A stretch of DNA of 64,000 nt, from assembly GCA_001643675.2 (NCBI GenBank), contig LSRY02000001.1, positions 2,106,001-2,170,000 on the forward strand. Direction: 5' to 3'. Position numbers and translations under genes: made by a program. Shown here in pieces: positions 43,099 through 55,498 of this stretch (its first letter is position 1; every line of letters starts with the position of its first letter). Below the pieces are notes generated by a model that searched no databases, was not told where the DNA came from, and saw nothing but the letters and a program-made list of their open reading frames with translations. Source of the stretch: Monocercomonoides exilis (Eukaryota; Preaxostyla; Oxymonadida; Polymastigidae).

Positions 43099-46000
43099 TC
43101 ACTCATTTTCATCAGAAGTTGTTTTGATGTGCTCTTCGTCAACCATCTGGAACTCTCCCGAAGTCGAATGTTCTGAGTCTTCCAATGATGATGACTGTAA
43201 CAACGATGACGGAGAAGATGAAGATAATGTGATGGAAGATGACATTGAAGGTGAAGGTGAAGGTGAAGACGAAGACGAAGACGAAGATGAAAGCGAAGAG
43301 GAGGAAAAAGAAGAAGGCGGAGAAGCAATTGGCGAATCCTGCGCTGCTGAAAAGGGGCTTTTCTGCTTTTTATCGTCCTCCTCCTCTTCTCTCCCTCTCC
43401 CTCTCCCTCTTCTTCCTCTCTTTCTCCATTCATTTTTATTCTCTCCGTCTCTTTCTCTTTCTCTTTCTCCTTCTCCTTCTCTCCTCTCCATCTTCTCCTT
43501 CTTCATTGGTGACGAAAACCAAGAGCCAACTGTCTTGAACATTCCTCCAACAGCAGAAAACGACCACGACACAATCGAAGCTGTGCTGCTCCACCAGCCT
43601 TTCAACGCCTTTTGCGTGTTCACCCAAATCTGCTCCCAGTCTGCTGCATACAAATACACTTTTTGCCCGTTTTGGCTTGCACTATCATTTTTTCTGTGAC
43701 CATTGAAATTTTTATTATTTTTATTATTTTTATTACTTTTATTATTATAACCATTACTATTATTACTATTATTACTCCCTGTTTTCCCCTCTGCCAAATC
43801 TCCAATGAACGACCTTCCAATGCAGATGAACTGTTCTCCTCTCTTCGCATAGCGCTGGCCCAGGGCATCGCTCCATTCTTGTTCAGACAGAACGGATTCA
43901 GTCGCGTTCTGCAGGCGATGGAGAAGAAGATCGCGAGATGGGGGCGGGTCAGAGGAAGAGGAAGAAGAGAAGGAGGAAGAGGAAGAGGAAGAAGAAGAGG
44001 AAGAAGAAAGGGAAGAAGAAAGGGAAGAAGGAGAAGGAGAGGAGGGAGAAGGAGAAGATAAAGGAGACGAAGAAGAAGATGATATTGAATCAATAGATGA
44101 AGAAGAAGAAGGAGAAGAAGAAGAAGCATTTTGCTGCGTGTTCTTTTCTTCTCCATTGATGTCGAAGAAAGGCGGGTGAGGATTAATCAAATTCTCCAGT
44201 TTGGGAATGGCACAGAGCAAATGCTCAACTGTTGGCGGAGTGAAAATTGGAGATATGGAAAAAGAAGAAGAAGAAAGAGGAGAAGAAAGAGGAGAAGAGG
44301 GGAAAGAAAAGGAAGAGAAAGAAGAGGAGGGGGATGATGAAGAAGGAGAAGAGGAGGAGGAGGAGGAAGGGGAAGGTGAAGGGGAAGGGGAGGAAGAAGA
44401 AAGCGTTGAATCAGGTGGTATAGTTGATGGTGGTGATTGAGAAGGAGGAGAAAGATGAATGTCTGAAATGGAAGAAGAGCTGTTTTGAGAGTCAGTTGAA
44501 GTGCTGATAGAATCAGAAGGGTTCTTTGAAGAAGAAGAAGAAGAAGAGGAGGAGGAGGAGGGAGAAGAAGAAGAGGAGGAGGAAGAAGAAGAAGAAGAAT
44601 CCGAAGAAACAGAAGAAGAAGGAGTAATTGGATTGAATTGATAAGAAGTATCCAACGAAAGGAAATTCGAAGGAGGAGAAGAAGCTGGCTTTGCGAACAA
44701 AACAGAAGAAGACATTGTGGAAGAGACAGAAGTTGGGGAGGACATGTTTGTTTTGACTGAAAAGGGAGAGGGAAGGAATTGATGAGAAGAAGAAAGAGAA
44801 AGAGATGAAGAAGAAGAAGAAGAGGAAGAGGAAGATATTGTTGTTGCTGTTGATGATGATGATGAAGTTGTTGTTAATGAATTTGGTGAAACAGAAGGAG
44901 AAGACGGTGAAGTTGCATATTTTTCCACAAAATTTGAAGAAGACGAAGAAGACGAAGATGAAACCGAAGCAACATTGCCAACCCCCTCAGAACCACTCAA
45001 AGAATCTTCCTTCCTTCTTTCTCTTCTCTTCTGTTTTCCTTCCTCTTTCCCTCTCCCTCTCTCCTTCTCTTCTCTTCCTCCTCTTCCCCCTCCTCTTCCC
45101 TTTCCTCCTCCTCTTCCTCCACCACTTCCTCCCCCTTTTCCCTCCAGCCCTTCCTGCAAGCTCCTGAGCGCCTCATGCTTCTCCCTCATCTCCTCTGGCC
45201 ATTCGGCACACACCCTGATCTCCCCCACGCCTCTGTCCCCGACCCACAACTGCCTCAGCGCCTTCTTCGTCTCCAGCGCACAGCCAACAAACGTGCCCAC
45301 GTCTTCCCTTTCAACCGCGGGGAAATGCATCAATAGAGACAGCGCATCATTCACGTCGGTCTCTTCGCTCATCAGCACAGGACGCATCGCAGCCATCATC
45401 GCCACGGCCACTTCGATCACGCTTTCAAACTGAGTGCCGAGAAGAAGAGGGTGGTTGGCAGCGAACAAAGAGTCCCAGAGGATGAATGTGACTTCGAGGG
45501 AGAATTCTCGGAGAAATAGCATGCGGAGCCAGCGGAGCAGGAAAAATTGTGGTTCCACGGAGAAATACAGGAAGCGGTTGTAAAGAGCTTCGTCGCGGGC
45601 TTTGAGGAGGGAGAAGCAGCGCTGGGACTCGAGGACGATGTTGGGGAGGAGGCGGAGAGGAGGAGAAGGAGGAGGAGAAGGAGAAAAGGGAGAAGAAGAA
45701 GAGGAACAGGAAGAAGGAGGAGAAGGAGAATTGAAAGAATTCGACTCAGAAGGCTCTACAGAAGCATCTTCTGAGGTGTTTTTGCTTGAGGCACCTTCAA
45801 CTGAAGAAGCCGAATCTGTGTTTATTGAAGAAGAATTTTGTGTATTGTCATCAGAAGGTGTAGGCTTCACTGAAGAAGAAGTACTTGTGTCATTTTCTGA
45901 AGAGCTGATATAAGCAGGCGGATCAGTTTCTGTATCAGATTTCGGAGAAATGTCAGTTTTTATTTCTCCGTTGCTTGAATTTTGCTCTCCATCTTCACTT

Positions 46001-46878
46001 TTTTGAGAAGTGGATTGTTGTTCCTTTTGTTTTTGCCTTTGTAGTTGCATCTGCTTCTGTCGTTCTTCCTGCATTTTATCGAATTCTGGGTCGAAATACC
46101 AATTTTTAATGTTTGACATAAGCATATCAAACAGTGAGTATGTGTCAGCTTCAACATATGAATCATCGAAAAGAGTTTCCATAAAATTGGGAATCTGAGA
46201 AGGAAATGTCACTTCGTTTGTGGATTTTTTGCCTTTAACAAGCTTGCTGTCTGTTCTATTCTTTGTCAAACCCTGAAGCTGCAATTTTGGTACTGTGTTT
46301 GTCCAAATCACTGCATAAAGACAAGCTGCAAGTTCATGCATCCCTTGTTGATAGCTTTCTTTTGGATTTTCTCTCGCCCAAATGGTTAAAATAGAATTTA
46401 TAGAATCCAAAACATGGTCTTGTCTGAAAAATGGAATTCCAACAAAAAGTCTGTGAAGATCCAATGGAATAATGCTTTCTGCCGAATCTGGTGACTCTCC
46501 AGAAGAAGAAGACGGAGAAGTTGCGGAATCTCCAATATCTATATATTTTTCTATTTTATACTTTGCTTTTAAATGCTGATATTGCTTCCTTGAAGCATTA
46601 ATTTGTTCAATCCATTCAGTTCCAATTTTCCCTGTAAGAACATTTAAAAAATATCTCCAACAAACACCTCGAATAGGACTATTTTGTAGGCCATATTTGA
46701 TAGCATATGCACGAGGTAGTATTTCTGAATTAAACGAATTTTCACCGAATAAAATATCTAATTCAATTCTTGAAAATCATGAATAATTTCACTCTTTTCT
46801 TTAAAAAGAAAAAGTTAAAAAATACTTTGCAAGTTCATATTGCTGAACATCCAATTGTTTGAAAGCCACATCTTCCAT
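43099..46878 (-). CDS. TBC-domain Rab GTPase-activating protein, TBC1D5-like
   Basis: Two exons: 46826-46878 (start MEDVAFKQLDVQQYELAK) and 43099-46768, with a 57-nt intron (GTATTT..TTCAAG), 1240 residues in all. The frame continues well upstream of a TTG at 46464 through PIRGVCWRYFLNVLTG, the TBC Arg-finger motif (R---W). YQQGMHELAACLYAVIW follows with the Gln-finger motif (Y-QGM). The domain is split by a roughly 150-residue acidic/Ser insertion, then resumes with EALYNRFLYFSVEPQFFLLR, WLRMLFLREFSLEVTFILWD and a final LLMHFP. This arrangement is that of TBC1D5, which acts with retromer on Rab7. The rest is poly-Ser/Pro linkers, a short conserved helix block (ALGQRYAKRGEQFICIGRSF) and an amphipathic WEQIWVNTQKALKGWW stretch before an acidic C-terminus. 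The poly-Ser blocks are encoded by GAA/GGA microsatellites on the plus strand. Confidence 0.85.
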
Positions 46879-47023
46879 CACAAAAAATACGAATTGAAAA
46901 TTGATCTGAAGCCAGAACATTTTTTTCAAAAGAGCAGTTGCCGTTTTTGCTTTGTTGAAATTTGTTTGACTTCATCTGTAACATTCATTTCTTATTGTTT
47001 AATTGAATCGAATAAATTAATTA
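46879..47023. other. Divergent promoter region
   Basis: Only 145 bp separate the start codons of the TBC gene (minus) and the Rpn9 gene (plus), so the two probably share a bidirectional upstream region. No specific element could be identified. Confidence 0.5.
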
Positions 47024-49533
47024 ATGAATGAAGGGACATTCGATCAATATATTGAAAAAATGACAGACTTGGGCCCGCTTGAGGAACTTAAGAGAAAGAA
47101 GTTTATATCTTTTGTATTGATTTGAGAAATTATTATTAATATTGTTTTTATTTTATATAAATCATTCAGGTTGTGGCATCAGTTAACTGAGGAAATTTTA
47201 CAATATATCGATAATCATGAGGAAATGGACTTAACTTCTTTATATGAAACTATTGTTAATGGATTATTTCCTTATATGAATGAAATGAAGTGGGCAAAAA
47301 TTGTTACAACAATTGCAAAAACAACTCCAAGTTTGTTATTTCTCCGCTTGATTATTTTATTGTGTAAATGATTTTTAATATTCTTTTAAAGATCCCGTTT
47401 CATTTTTGGCAAAAATTCGTGGAACTTTCGATGAGCAAATGAAAATGAATCATCTTGATTCTTATTTGATTATCACTTTATCTATTGCACAGCATTTACA
47501 ATTCACCGATGAAGGAACACTTGAGGAATCTTCATCTTCTTCCACTTCATCTTCAACTGGGTTCATTTCAATGCTTAAAGGAAGAGAGCTAGCTGATCAA
47601 TTAATATCTGAAGTAACTCCACTAATTGAGGAACGAATTGGATATGTAAACCCAACAATTCATTTAAGTTTGGAGGCACCAGTTGAAGAACCTGTTGTTG
47701 CATTATATCATTTAGTTATTGCAGAAAAATGTCAGGTACATATTTATTTTATTTCCACCAACAAATATATGAATAATATTTTTCTGTATTTTATAATATT
47801 TGTTATTTAATAAAAAATATTTATACGAAAATAGTTGTCACACGACTTTCTTGGCTTTTATCATCATATGCTTCAATATCTATCTCGAACACCCATGAAG
47901 CAAATCAAACTCAAAGTTCAAAGAGAAATTGCAAAGAGTCTTGCTGTTTCAGCTATTGTTTCTCCATCTCTATACACTTTTGGAGAACTTGTATGAATCT
48001 ATTTTGTTTAAAAGCAATAATCTTTTCTTTTCTTTTTGATTATGAAACGGCGTTATTTTCATTTACATATTTATTTATTTATTTATTTATTTATTTATCT
48101 TTTTATCATTCCTCTCTTCCTGTTATCTAACTTTCAATCTTTCAAATTCATATATTTGATTCAACCTGTCATTTTAGGCTTCGCACCCGCTGTTTCAGTC
48201 TCTGAAGGGAACAGAAGACGAGTGGCTACACGAGCTTGTGCTTATATTCGATGAAGGAGATTCTCAAAAGTACAAAAAATTCATTACAGAACACGACGCA
48301 GTGATGAGAACACAGGTTTGGAGTGTTGTGCTTTGAGAATAGAGAATTGAGAATTGGGGGAAAAGAAAGAGAGAAAGAGAAAGAGAAAGAGATGAAATGA
48401 AAAGAAATTAGAATATATTTAAATATATCTATCTTTCATAAAGAAAAGTTATTGACAATTATTAAAAGTGATCATATTTTTTTTTTAAATGAGAATTTTA
48501 GAAATAAATTGAATGGAGTGAGGAATTCGTCTTTTTTTTTTATTTCGGAAAACATAATCAATTATGCGTCTGAAATAAATTTTGTATAAAACATACTTTT
48601 TTTTATTGTTTTTCATTCTTCTTCTTCTTCTTCTTCTTCTTCTCCTTATTCTTCTTCTTTTTCTTCTCCTTATTCTTCTTCTTCTTGTTCTTCTTCTTCT
48701 TCTTCTTCTTCTTCTTCTTCTTCTTCTTCTTCTTCTTCTTCTTCTTCTTCTTCTTCTTCTCTCTCTTTCTCTTTCTCTTTCTCTTTCTCTTTCTCTTTCT
48801 CTTTCTCTTTCTCTTTCTCTTTCTCTTTCTCTTTCTCTCTCTCTCATCCAGCCAATTCTTCTCGAGCACTCCTCTGTTTTGAGAGACAAGCTGCGTGTGG
48901 CTTCGATTGTTTCGTATGTCTTTTCGCTTCCCGTCGAAAAGCGGGTGATTTCCTTCGAAGACGTCCAGCGTGTGGCGCAGGTTTCTCCTGCGATGGTCGA
49001 ATTTCTGGTTCTGAAGTCGTTTGCAACGGGAATTATAACAGGGAGAATAGACGAGGTTTGTGGAGAAAGAGAGAAAGAGAAAGAGAAATAAGTGATAATT
49101 CATTTTCAATTGGAGATTAGCTAAAAGAAATGGGAAAAGAGAAATGAAAAGAAAAAGTTAAAGAAAAAAGAAAGGAGGGAAAAATGATGAAATTTATTGT
49201 GAGGGTTAAAAGTGAAGTTGAATTTCAAAACTTAATGAAGATTTGTTATAATTGAATGAAAAACGATTAATTATTTAAATTTTTTATTAATATTTTTAAC
49301 GAAATTTGCGATGTATTTTCTATCTTTCTTGATATATTTTCAATTCTTATGTTATTTTTTTTTCTTTTTTCTTTGAAAAGATCGAAAAACTTGTGGTTAT
49401 AACTGACATAAAGCCGCGAATGCTCTCTCGTTTTCACGTTGCACAAATGGAAAAGAAAGTGACTGCCTGGAGTGAAAGAGCTGCTGATTCACTCCATTTC
49501 CTTCAGGCAACAATGAATTCCGCAAGAAACTAA
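47024..49533 (+). CDS. PSMD13: 26S proteasome lid subunit Rpn9/PSMD13
   Basis: Seven exons give a 410-residue product: 47024-47100, 47170-47330, 47392-47735, 47835-47990, 48178-48315, 48852-49055 and 49381-49533. All introns are GT..AG and all phases agree. Family landmarks, in order: KLWHQLTEEILQYI (as KLWHQLT in the animal protein), DFLGFYHHMLQYLS, AVSAIVSPSLYTFGEL and ASHPLFQSLKGTEDEWLHEL. The C-terminal PCI domain follows with LRVASIVSYVFSL, ISFEDVQRVAQVSPAMVEFL, VLKSFATGIITGRIDE and VITDIKPRMLS. The animal protein is about 376 residues, so this one is slightly longer; the extra is mainly the EESSSSSTSSSTG insert near residue 120. It is part of the proteasome regulatory-particle lid, which processes ubiquitinated proteins. 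The introns grow from 61 to 536 nt along the gene. Confidence 0.95.
48617..48846 (+). repeat. Compound (TTC)n-(TTTCTC)n microsatellite in intron 5 of PSMD13
   Basis: About 145 bp of TTC/TTCTCC repeat pass directly into about 85 bp of TTTCTC hexamers, ending six bases before the acceptor CATCCAG. It forms a giant polypyrimidine tract for the exon-6 splice site. The shorter intron 4 has an (ATTT)n run at 48065-48100. Confidence 0.9.
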
Positions 49534-50231
49534 TTGTTGATAATTCTTGTTTTGAATTGATGAGTATAAAAAGGAATTTTAAAAAAAATAAATCGTACTG
49601 AATGAGGTTCGTTTTGTTCATGGGATTTTCATTGTGATTTTGCTGCTGTGTTTTCAGTCTCCAACTTTAGACTTGGCTCAATAATAATTATTAAATATAT
49701 CTTAAACATCCTTTACAGATTTCTTGAGTTGTTAAAGTTAAACTTGAAAGGAAATGAATAAAAAATTTATTTCATCAATGGATAAAATACAAATAAAACT
49801 TATTGATTGAATAATTGAAGTTAAGTTTTAATTAAAAATCACAAAACATCAATGCTGAAACTCATCCTCTTAATTAAGCAACATCAATTTTCAATCAACT
49901 GGATCAAAATTTGGTATATGGTTTCGAAAGATACATGTGCATTACAAAATCGTTTGTTTCGTTTTTGATAACAATTCATAATTATGTATTTAAATGTTTT
50001 CTCTGAAACAAATTTTTTGTTGTTTATTTAGAAAATATTTTTTATTCCGAAAATTTTTATTTCCTCTTTTTCGAATGAAACTCAATAAACTTTGTTGTCG
50101 TTATGAATTTTGAATCAATTCGCAATCAAAAATATATTATTTGTTATCGTTATATAGGGTTATCTTTTTATTGGAACTTTTTTCTTTATTGGCACCAAAA
50201 TGTTTTGAAATGAAAAAAAGTTAAAAACACA
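49534..50231. other. Intergenic, nothing supported
   Basis: AT-rich 3' region of PSMD13 and flank of the transposase remnant. No terminal inverted repeat could be matched. Confidence 0.45.
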
Positions 50232-51770
50232 TCAAAAAAATCCAAAACTCGAATCAATAACTCTTTTAACTTTTCTTTTTCCATTTTCACGTTCGAACGG
50301 GTCAAATTCATCACCTGTTTCATCGTCATCATTCTTAATTTTTCTGTATTTTCTTTTCACTTTTTTCTCCAAAGGCAATTCTTCTTCTTCGATTTCCTTT
50401 TCTTTTTCAACATTTTCTTCATTTTCCTTTTCTTTTTCTTCAATTTCTTCAATTTTCATCTTGTGCTTTTCATTATATTCATTTAGTTCATCAAGAAGCT
50501 TTTCTTTGGTTATTTCTTTTCCGAAGAAGTCGAAACAATGGGAATGAGAAGGAATGGAGTATTGAGAAAACTGAGGAAGCTTCATAAGAACCGATCCAGA
50601 TCCATTGCTGAGGACTCCGCTGTTAACGAAGGCTTTTTTGATAACAGATGTAGCGAATGCTGTGTGAAGGGCTTGTGGCAACACATCAGTGATGGCTGTT
50701 CTTTTTGAAGATGAGGAGGTGGATGATAGAGAGCTGTAATTGTTTAAAAGCTCTGACTTCAACACTGCAATTACTCCTATGTCCAGTGGCTGCGATATGT
50801 GTGCAGTGTGTGGAACGAAGGTAACGACATCATTTTCAGCTTCCTTGAACTGTCTCCATGTCGTTGGATCTGCACGCGATGAGTGTGAATCCAGGAGAAG
50901 AAGGCAATGATGAGATTATTTCGAGATATGTTTTCTTCTGTCAATGATAGCCAACATTGGAACTGTTAAGGCGTATTTTTTGAATGCTGTTTTATCCATC
51001 CAGCCGTTTGTGTTTGGCCAAATGTCAAGCGACGAAGTTTATAGTGTTGCTTGTTCTTTCGGAAGGGTTTCACTCAGCTTAGCACAACAGACGGAAGCGA
51101 GAAGCCATCAGCAGCGATTCCAGCAACGAGAGTAGCATTCGGCATCCTTTCGGCAGTCTTTTTAAATCCAGCTTGTTCATCTGCAGGATGAACTACAACG
51201 CCACGTGTAGGAGTTGGAATTCGAAGCGAAGATTCATCGACATAGAAGATTAATTCCTTTGGATATTTGTTTGCATCTGGTGATACTTGTAATTCGGAAT
51301 ACCACGGCTTTAAAACTTTCTGACAAGATGCTGCAAATCTGTTTATATCAACTTGCTTTGGCGGCGATGACTTCAGTTCCGGATGTCTCTGTATGAAGGC
51401 GTTAACTGTCTTTAGAGTTACTGTCTTTTTAATCTTTTCTTCATTTTCTCCTTCTTCTTCACTATCGTTAATTATATTTTCCATCTTAATACAAATTAAT
51501 ATGCAATTCAAATGACAATTACAAACCAGATCGCGCGCTTTTCGTAATGTGAGGCTTGTCCCAGATCGAGATTCTATTGGAACTTCTTCCAAGAATTGCT
51601 TTTATTTTTCGCCTCTTATAATTGGTTGATGCCCTACTTTTACAATCAGCCTGCCATTTTTTTATAGCTTTAACAGCGTGCTCCAAAGATTTTTTGCTTA
51701 TTCCACCGTATTTGACTCCATCGACCAGCCTGACAATATTTTCATTCACAATGTGTGCAATCCTTTCCAA
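50232..51770 (-). pseudogene. Degenerate pogo-like DDE transposase
   Basis: Minus strand. The N-terminal part 51770-51519 has a helix-turn-helix-like stretch (YGGISKKSLEHAVKAIKKWQ). The frame 51592-51074 has FYVDESSLRIPTPTRG, with the first catalytic Asp, and NATLVAGIAADGFSLPSVVL. After a frame change near 51080 come WPNTNGWMDKTAFKKY, an in-frame TAA, LLLLDSHSSR (second Asp), DVVTFVPHTAHISQPLDIGV (third acidic residue, D) and an acidic, basic-ended tail (50600-50232). This is the pogo/Tigger (CENP-B-type, DDE_1) arrangement. Two frame changes and at least two in-frame stops (one in the ATL-TSS stretch, one before SHHCLLLLD) make it inactive. Confidence 0.8.
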
Positions 51771-53613
51771 TCTTGTTTCATATTATCTGTAACGCAATGA
51801 ACACATTGCTTCCTTCAGCTTTCTTTTTCACTAATAATTTCATTTATATATTATCGGTGATGATCATATATATGGGATATTATTTTTGAGATCATAAATT
51901 TGTTCATAGATACAAAAAAGTTGAGAAAAACTGTTTTGAATCCGTTGCTTAAAAAAATAGTTCCCGCAGCTCATTTTTTTATAAGAATTTTCATGTTCAA
52001 ATGAAATAATAGAAAATATTCGATTCAAAAAAAAATATTTGAAAAGGATCAATGTGAAACATAAAAAAATATTTTCTCTGTCGAATTTTTCGAAATTCCT
52101 TTCTGAAACAAAACACAACTTTAATGCGGGTCAGCATATTTTTTTTTTGTTTTAAATAAAGAATGATTATAATTATGCTGAATATCTGTTACCAATTTCA
52201 GTGATAAAAATGATTAACTTTGTGATTCAAACAGAGAAAAAGCATGCAGAAATGATCATTTTATTTCTGACCGGAAAAAAGTTCAATTATATCAGTGTTC
52301 AGCAAGATATTCGGGTTTGCTAATTGTTCCAAGTTTTTTTTTAACAATAATAACTTATTGTTTTTAACTGTTTAAAAACCATATTGCTTCTGTAGAACTC
52401 AAAAGGTAATCATTCGAATTTTCGATGATAATCCTTTCACATGTTGTTTATTTCTTTTGCTCAACATCTTTGCTATACGAACATCAATTAACTTTCATCG
52501 CCTATTGAGAATTGTTCGAATCGTTTTTTTATCCCATGAGAAATCGCAAACGTAATCTATGACATGAGACAATAAAGATTTGTTTTTATTGATCACATTC
52601 TGCTGATGTTTCAAATAGGTGAATAATTGATCAAAAAAATCGAAGTAATGTTGAAATTGCCAATATGTTCATTAATAAAAAACTCACAAATCCTGATCAA
52701 AGAAACATTCACAAACATCTACAGACGGTGAAAAGTCCTATATATGATGCAGCTGTTCAACTTTTATAATCAGTCCTTTTCACGCAAATGAACTCGTATT
52801 TCACATTTGATATGTTTCAGAAAATTTCGATAGAAAAGAACTGAAACTGTACATTCTGAATATCAATTTCTTTTTCTATAATTATATTGCAATTATACAA
52901 TCTTTTTTTATTTTATCAATCTTCAATCTGTTCAAAGAAAAACAATATTCACAAAAAGAAATCCATTTTTCATTTTGAAATAATAGCGAACAAACAAACA
53001 AATGGAAACAATCAGAAAAAGATATCACTAATTCAAAAAACAAACAAAAAAGCCAACGAATAATTAAAAAAAAAAAAAATCACCACCAATAAATATTCGA
53101 TAAATCAACGAAAAAACAAAACGATAAATCAAAGATTTTATTTCTTAATCAACTTAAAAAAAATAAGATGATTAAAAAAACTGAAAAATTTTGACATGCA
53201 AACTAATGGAGATCACAAAAAAAACCATGACATATCGATTAATAAATAATAAAGCCACATTACTTCATCAAAAAAAGAAAACTCGTTTATGAAGCAGCAA
53301 AAAAGATTCCAATCCACCAAGTTTGACGAATTCGAAAATTAAAGTTAAAAGAAGATTATGCAAATAAATCACAAAGAATCGAAAATAATCACAAAATTAA
53401 ATGTGAAATTTGTTCAGAAGTTCTATGCCATTGCTCTTATCTAAATTTTGATAGAAAATGCTCACTTCTTTCAGCTCATAAAAATTATATTTTAAATTTA
53501 AAAATGAAAATTAAAAAATAAAAAATAAAAAATAAAAAATAAAAAATAAAAAATAAAAAAATAAATTAAAAATGAAAAATAAATAAGGTTTAATGTTTGA
53601 ATATAGCGTACAA
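51771..53613. other. Long AT-rich spacer, nothing supported
   Basis: No frame with coding character. It contains poly-A/T runs and the heptamer repeat listed at 53511-53567. Confidence 0.5.
53511..53567 (+). repeat. (AAAAAAT)n minisatellite
   Basis: About eight tandem copies of a 7-bp AAAAAAT unit lie just downstream (3') of the USP-transposase element. Confidence 0.9.
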
Positions 53614-53758
53614 TCAATTATGCACCTGGGAGGCAACACGACATATCCAGGTCCGGACAGAAAAGTTAAAAACTATTCTATCAAATTCGCAAAGTCTTGT
53701 CCAGCTTTCTCCCTGTGAAAACTGGCTAAGCATGCATGAAAACACACATTGTTTTAAG

Positions 53759-55250
53759 TTATTTTTTAAAAAATGAATAAGAATTGTTGAAAGATAAAGA
53801 AAAATCTGAGCTTTTAAGAAGTGAAGATCTTCTTTCAAGATTTTGAATAGATTGTTGCAGCAAAAAAGGTTGAGCAAACTCACATTCTGGTTTTGATGTT
53901 ATTTGAATTCTTGCGATTTTTTCGATATTCTCCTTCTTCACTTTCCCCTCCAAATTTATCAATGCCCGCTGTGAAAGAAATCCAACCGCTGAGCCACAAA
54001 TGTTATCTCCCGTTTTCTCGAAGGAAAGATAGTCTCTCATATTTGCAATCGAAAGAGATGGCCAAGTTGTTTGCTGAGTCGGAATATATTCTTCAAAATA
54101 CCGTTCGTGAATTTCAATTGATCCATTTTTAGAATTCGAAGATTTCTGGTGATGGTATTCTTCAGATGATACAGTTGATTTGTTTGTATGCGTTTTAAGA
54201 AATTCTATCATATCTTCTAATGATTCAATATTTTCCGTTGTAATATTTGACTTTATTGCATTGACAAGAACACCAAATTCGCTGTCGCAGATGTTCTTGC
54301 CATGATGTTCGCAGAAAAAATTCAAAATGCATTTCTTTTTCTTTAAAAGGGAAGATTTGTTGGATAAAATGAAGTGCAGCACATATCGATTTCGATTATG
54401 TGGACCTGCATCACAAAAAAATTTGAATGTTTTGGTGTTACGATAACACGATCTACTCAGAACAGATGTTAAACACTCAATAACAAATCTAAAAACATTT
54501 GTGAGGCAGCGAGAAAGAAAGTTGTATGTTCTTTTGTAGGTGATCGAGTTAGTACGTTGAAATGTGATGACTGTGAAATGAGAAAGTTGTTTATATGTGT
54601 AAAATTCTTGTTGCAATTGATCTTTTCGAAGTGGAATTCTCCATTTTTCCTTAAAGTCAAAAACACACAGAACTTCATTTTCCTTCAAAGATGAAAGTGT
54701 ATCGGAATAGTGCTTGCGCTGCATTTCTGCAATTGCGCGATGACGTCCAAGAAGAGATATCAGTTTTTCTTTTTCTTCATGGAATTTATTTCCTATCACT
54801 GGTTGATCTTTTCTGCTCTGAAGTTGCTCAAGTTTATTGCATAATCCGCACATATCAGTTCGACGCTTGGCTCTGCTGAACTGAACCGTAAGCTTATAGA
54901 AATATGAAAGGGAAATTTTGATATTCGTTTCCCTCACAAAATCCTCCCAAAGTTTTGTCTTTGGTTTGTCTATTAGTCTTTTTTCATTAGGTGAAAAAAT
55001 CTTGTATTTTGACTGATATTCATTAAGTTCACTTGAGACATCATGTGTTTAATTATTCAATGCACAAGAAAACTGTTCGCTCATTGTTCTATGTTCAATT
55101 CCCTTCACAACTGATTTGCTTAATGTGTGGCATGTAAAATCTTGATTTATTCGTTTGTGTTTTTCAATTCCTTCATTTACAAATGAGAAATCATTGTGCT
55201 CATCTATTTTGACGTAGTATGTCAGTGAAGATTGATAATTTTTGTTGTTC
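53759..55250 (-). pseudogene. DDE-type transposase-like region fused to the USP
   Basis: Starts with NNKNYQSSLTYYVKIDEHND, passes a TAA at 55049-55051, and runs in frame as SELNEYQSKYKIFSPNEKR into the 392-residue frame 54937-53759. Features: CGLCNKLEQLQ (Cys pair), LLGRHRAIAEMQRKHYSDTL, VLCVFDFKEKWRIPL (possible first catalytic Asp), FFCDAGPHNRNRYVLHFIL (second Asp) and NFFCEHHGKNICDSEFGVLV (the HGK-CD-EFG block often seen near the third acidic residue in eukaryotic cut-and-paste transposases). The superfamily was not identified. The C-terminal 140 residues have no recognised motif. Confidence 0.55.
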
Positions 55251-55254
55251 AAAT

Positions 55255-55494
55255 GGGTGATTCTTTTTGAAAAGTCACAAATGTTTAATTTTCAAATAAA
55301 AAATTATATTCATATTTTGCTCAAATTTTTGTTTCCCCTCACGAATCTTTTTAAGAATGTGTGAAATAGCATTATCCAGAAATAGATTTCATATTAGAGA
55401 AGTTTGGTTGATGTTAACAAAAAAAAGAGCAAAATATGTCATTTTTAATTTATATGAAAATTAAACATTTGTGACTTTTCAAAAAGAATCACCC
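55255..55494 (+). mobile_element. 240-bp MITE, copy 2, inserted in the USP-transposase gene
   Basis: Same length and terminal inverted repeats as 27479-27718 (GGGTGATTCTTTTTGAAAAG and its inverse). Flanked by a perfect AAAT duplication (55251-55254 and 55495-55498). It introduces a TGA right after QYLGDSF on the minus strand. Confidence 0.9.
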
Positions 55495-55498
55495 AAAT

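Noticed and set aside
48485-49109. Long Arg/Lys and Leu-rich frames around the Rpn9 intron
   Set aside because: Pure repeat translation inside an intron defined by agreeing exon phases.
50140-50200. Possible terminal inverted repeat of the pogo-like element
   Set aside because: No inverse of this sequence was found beyond 51770.
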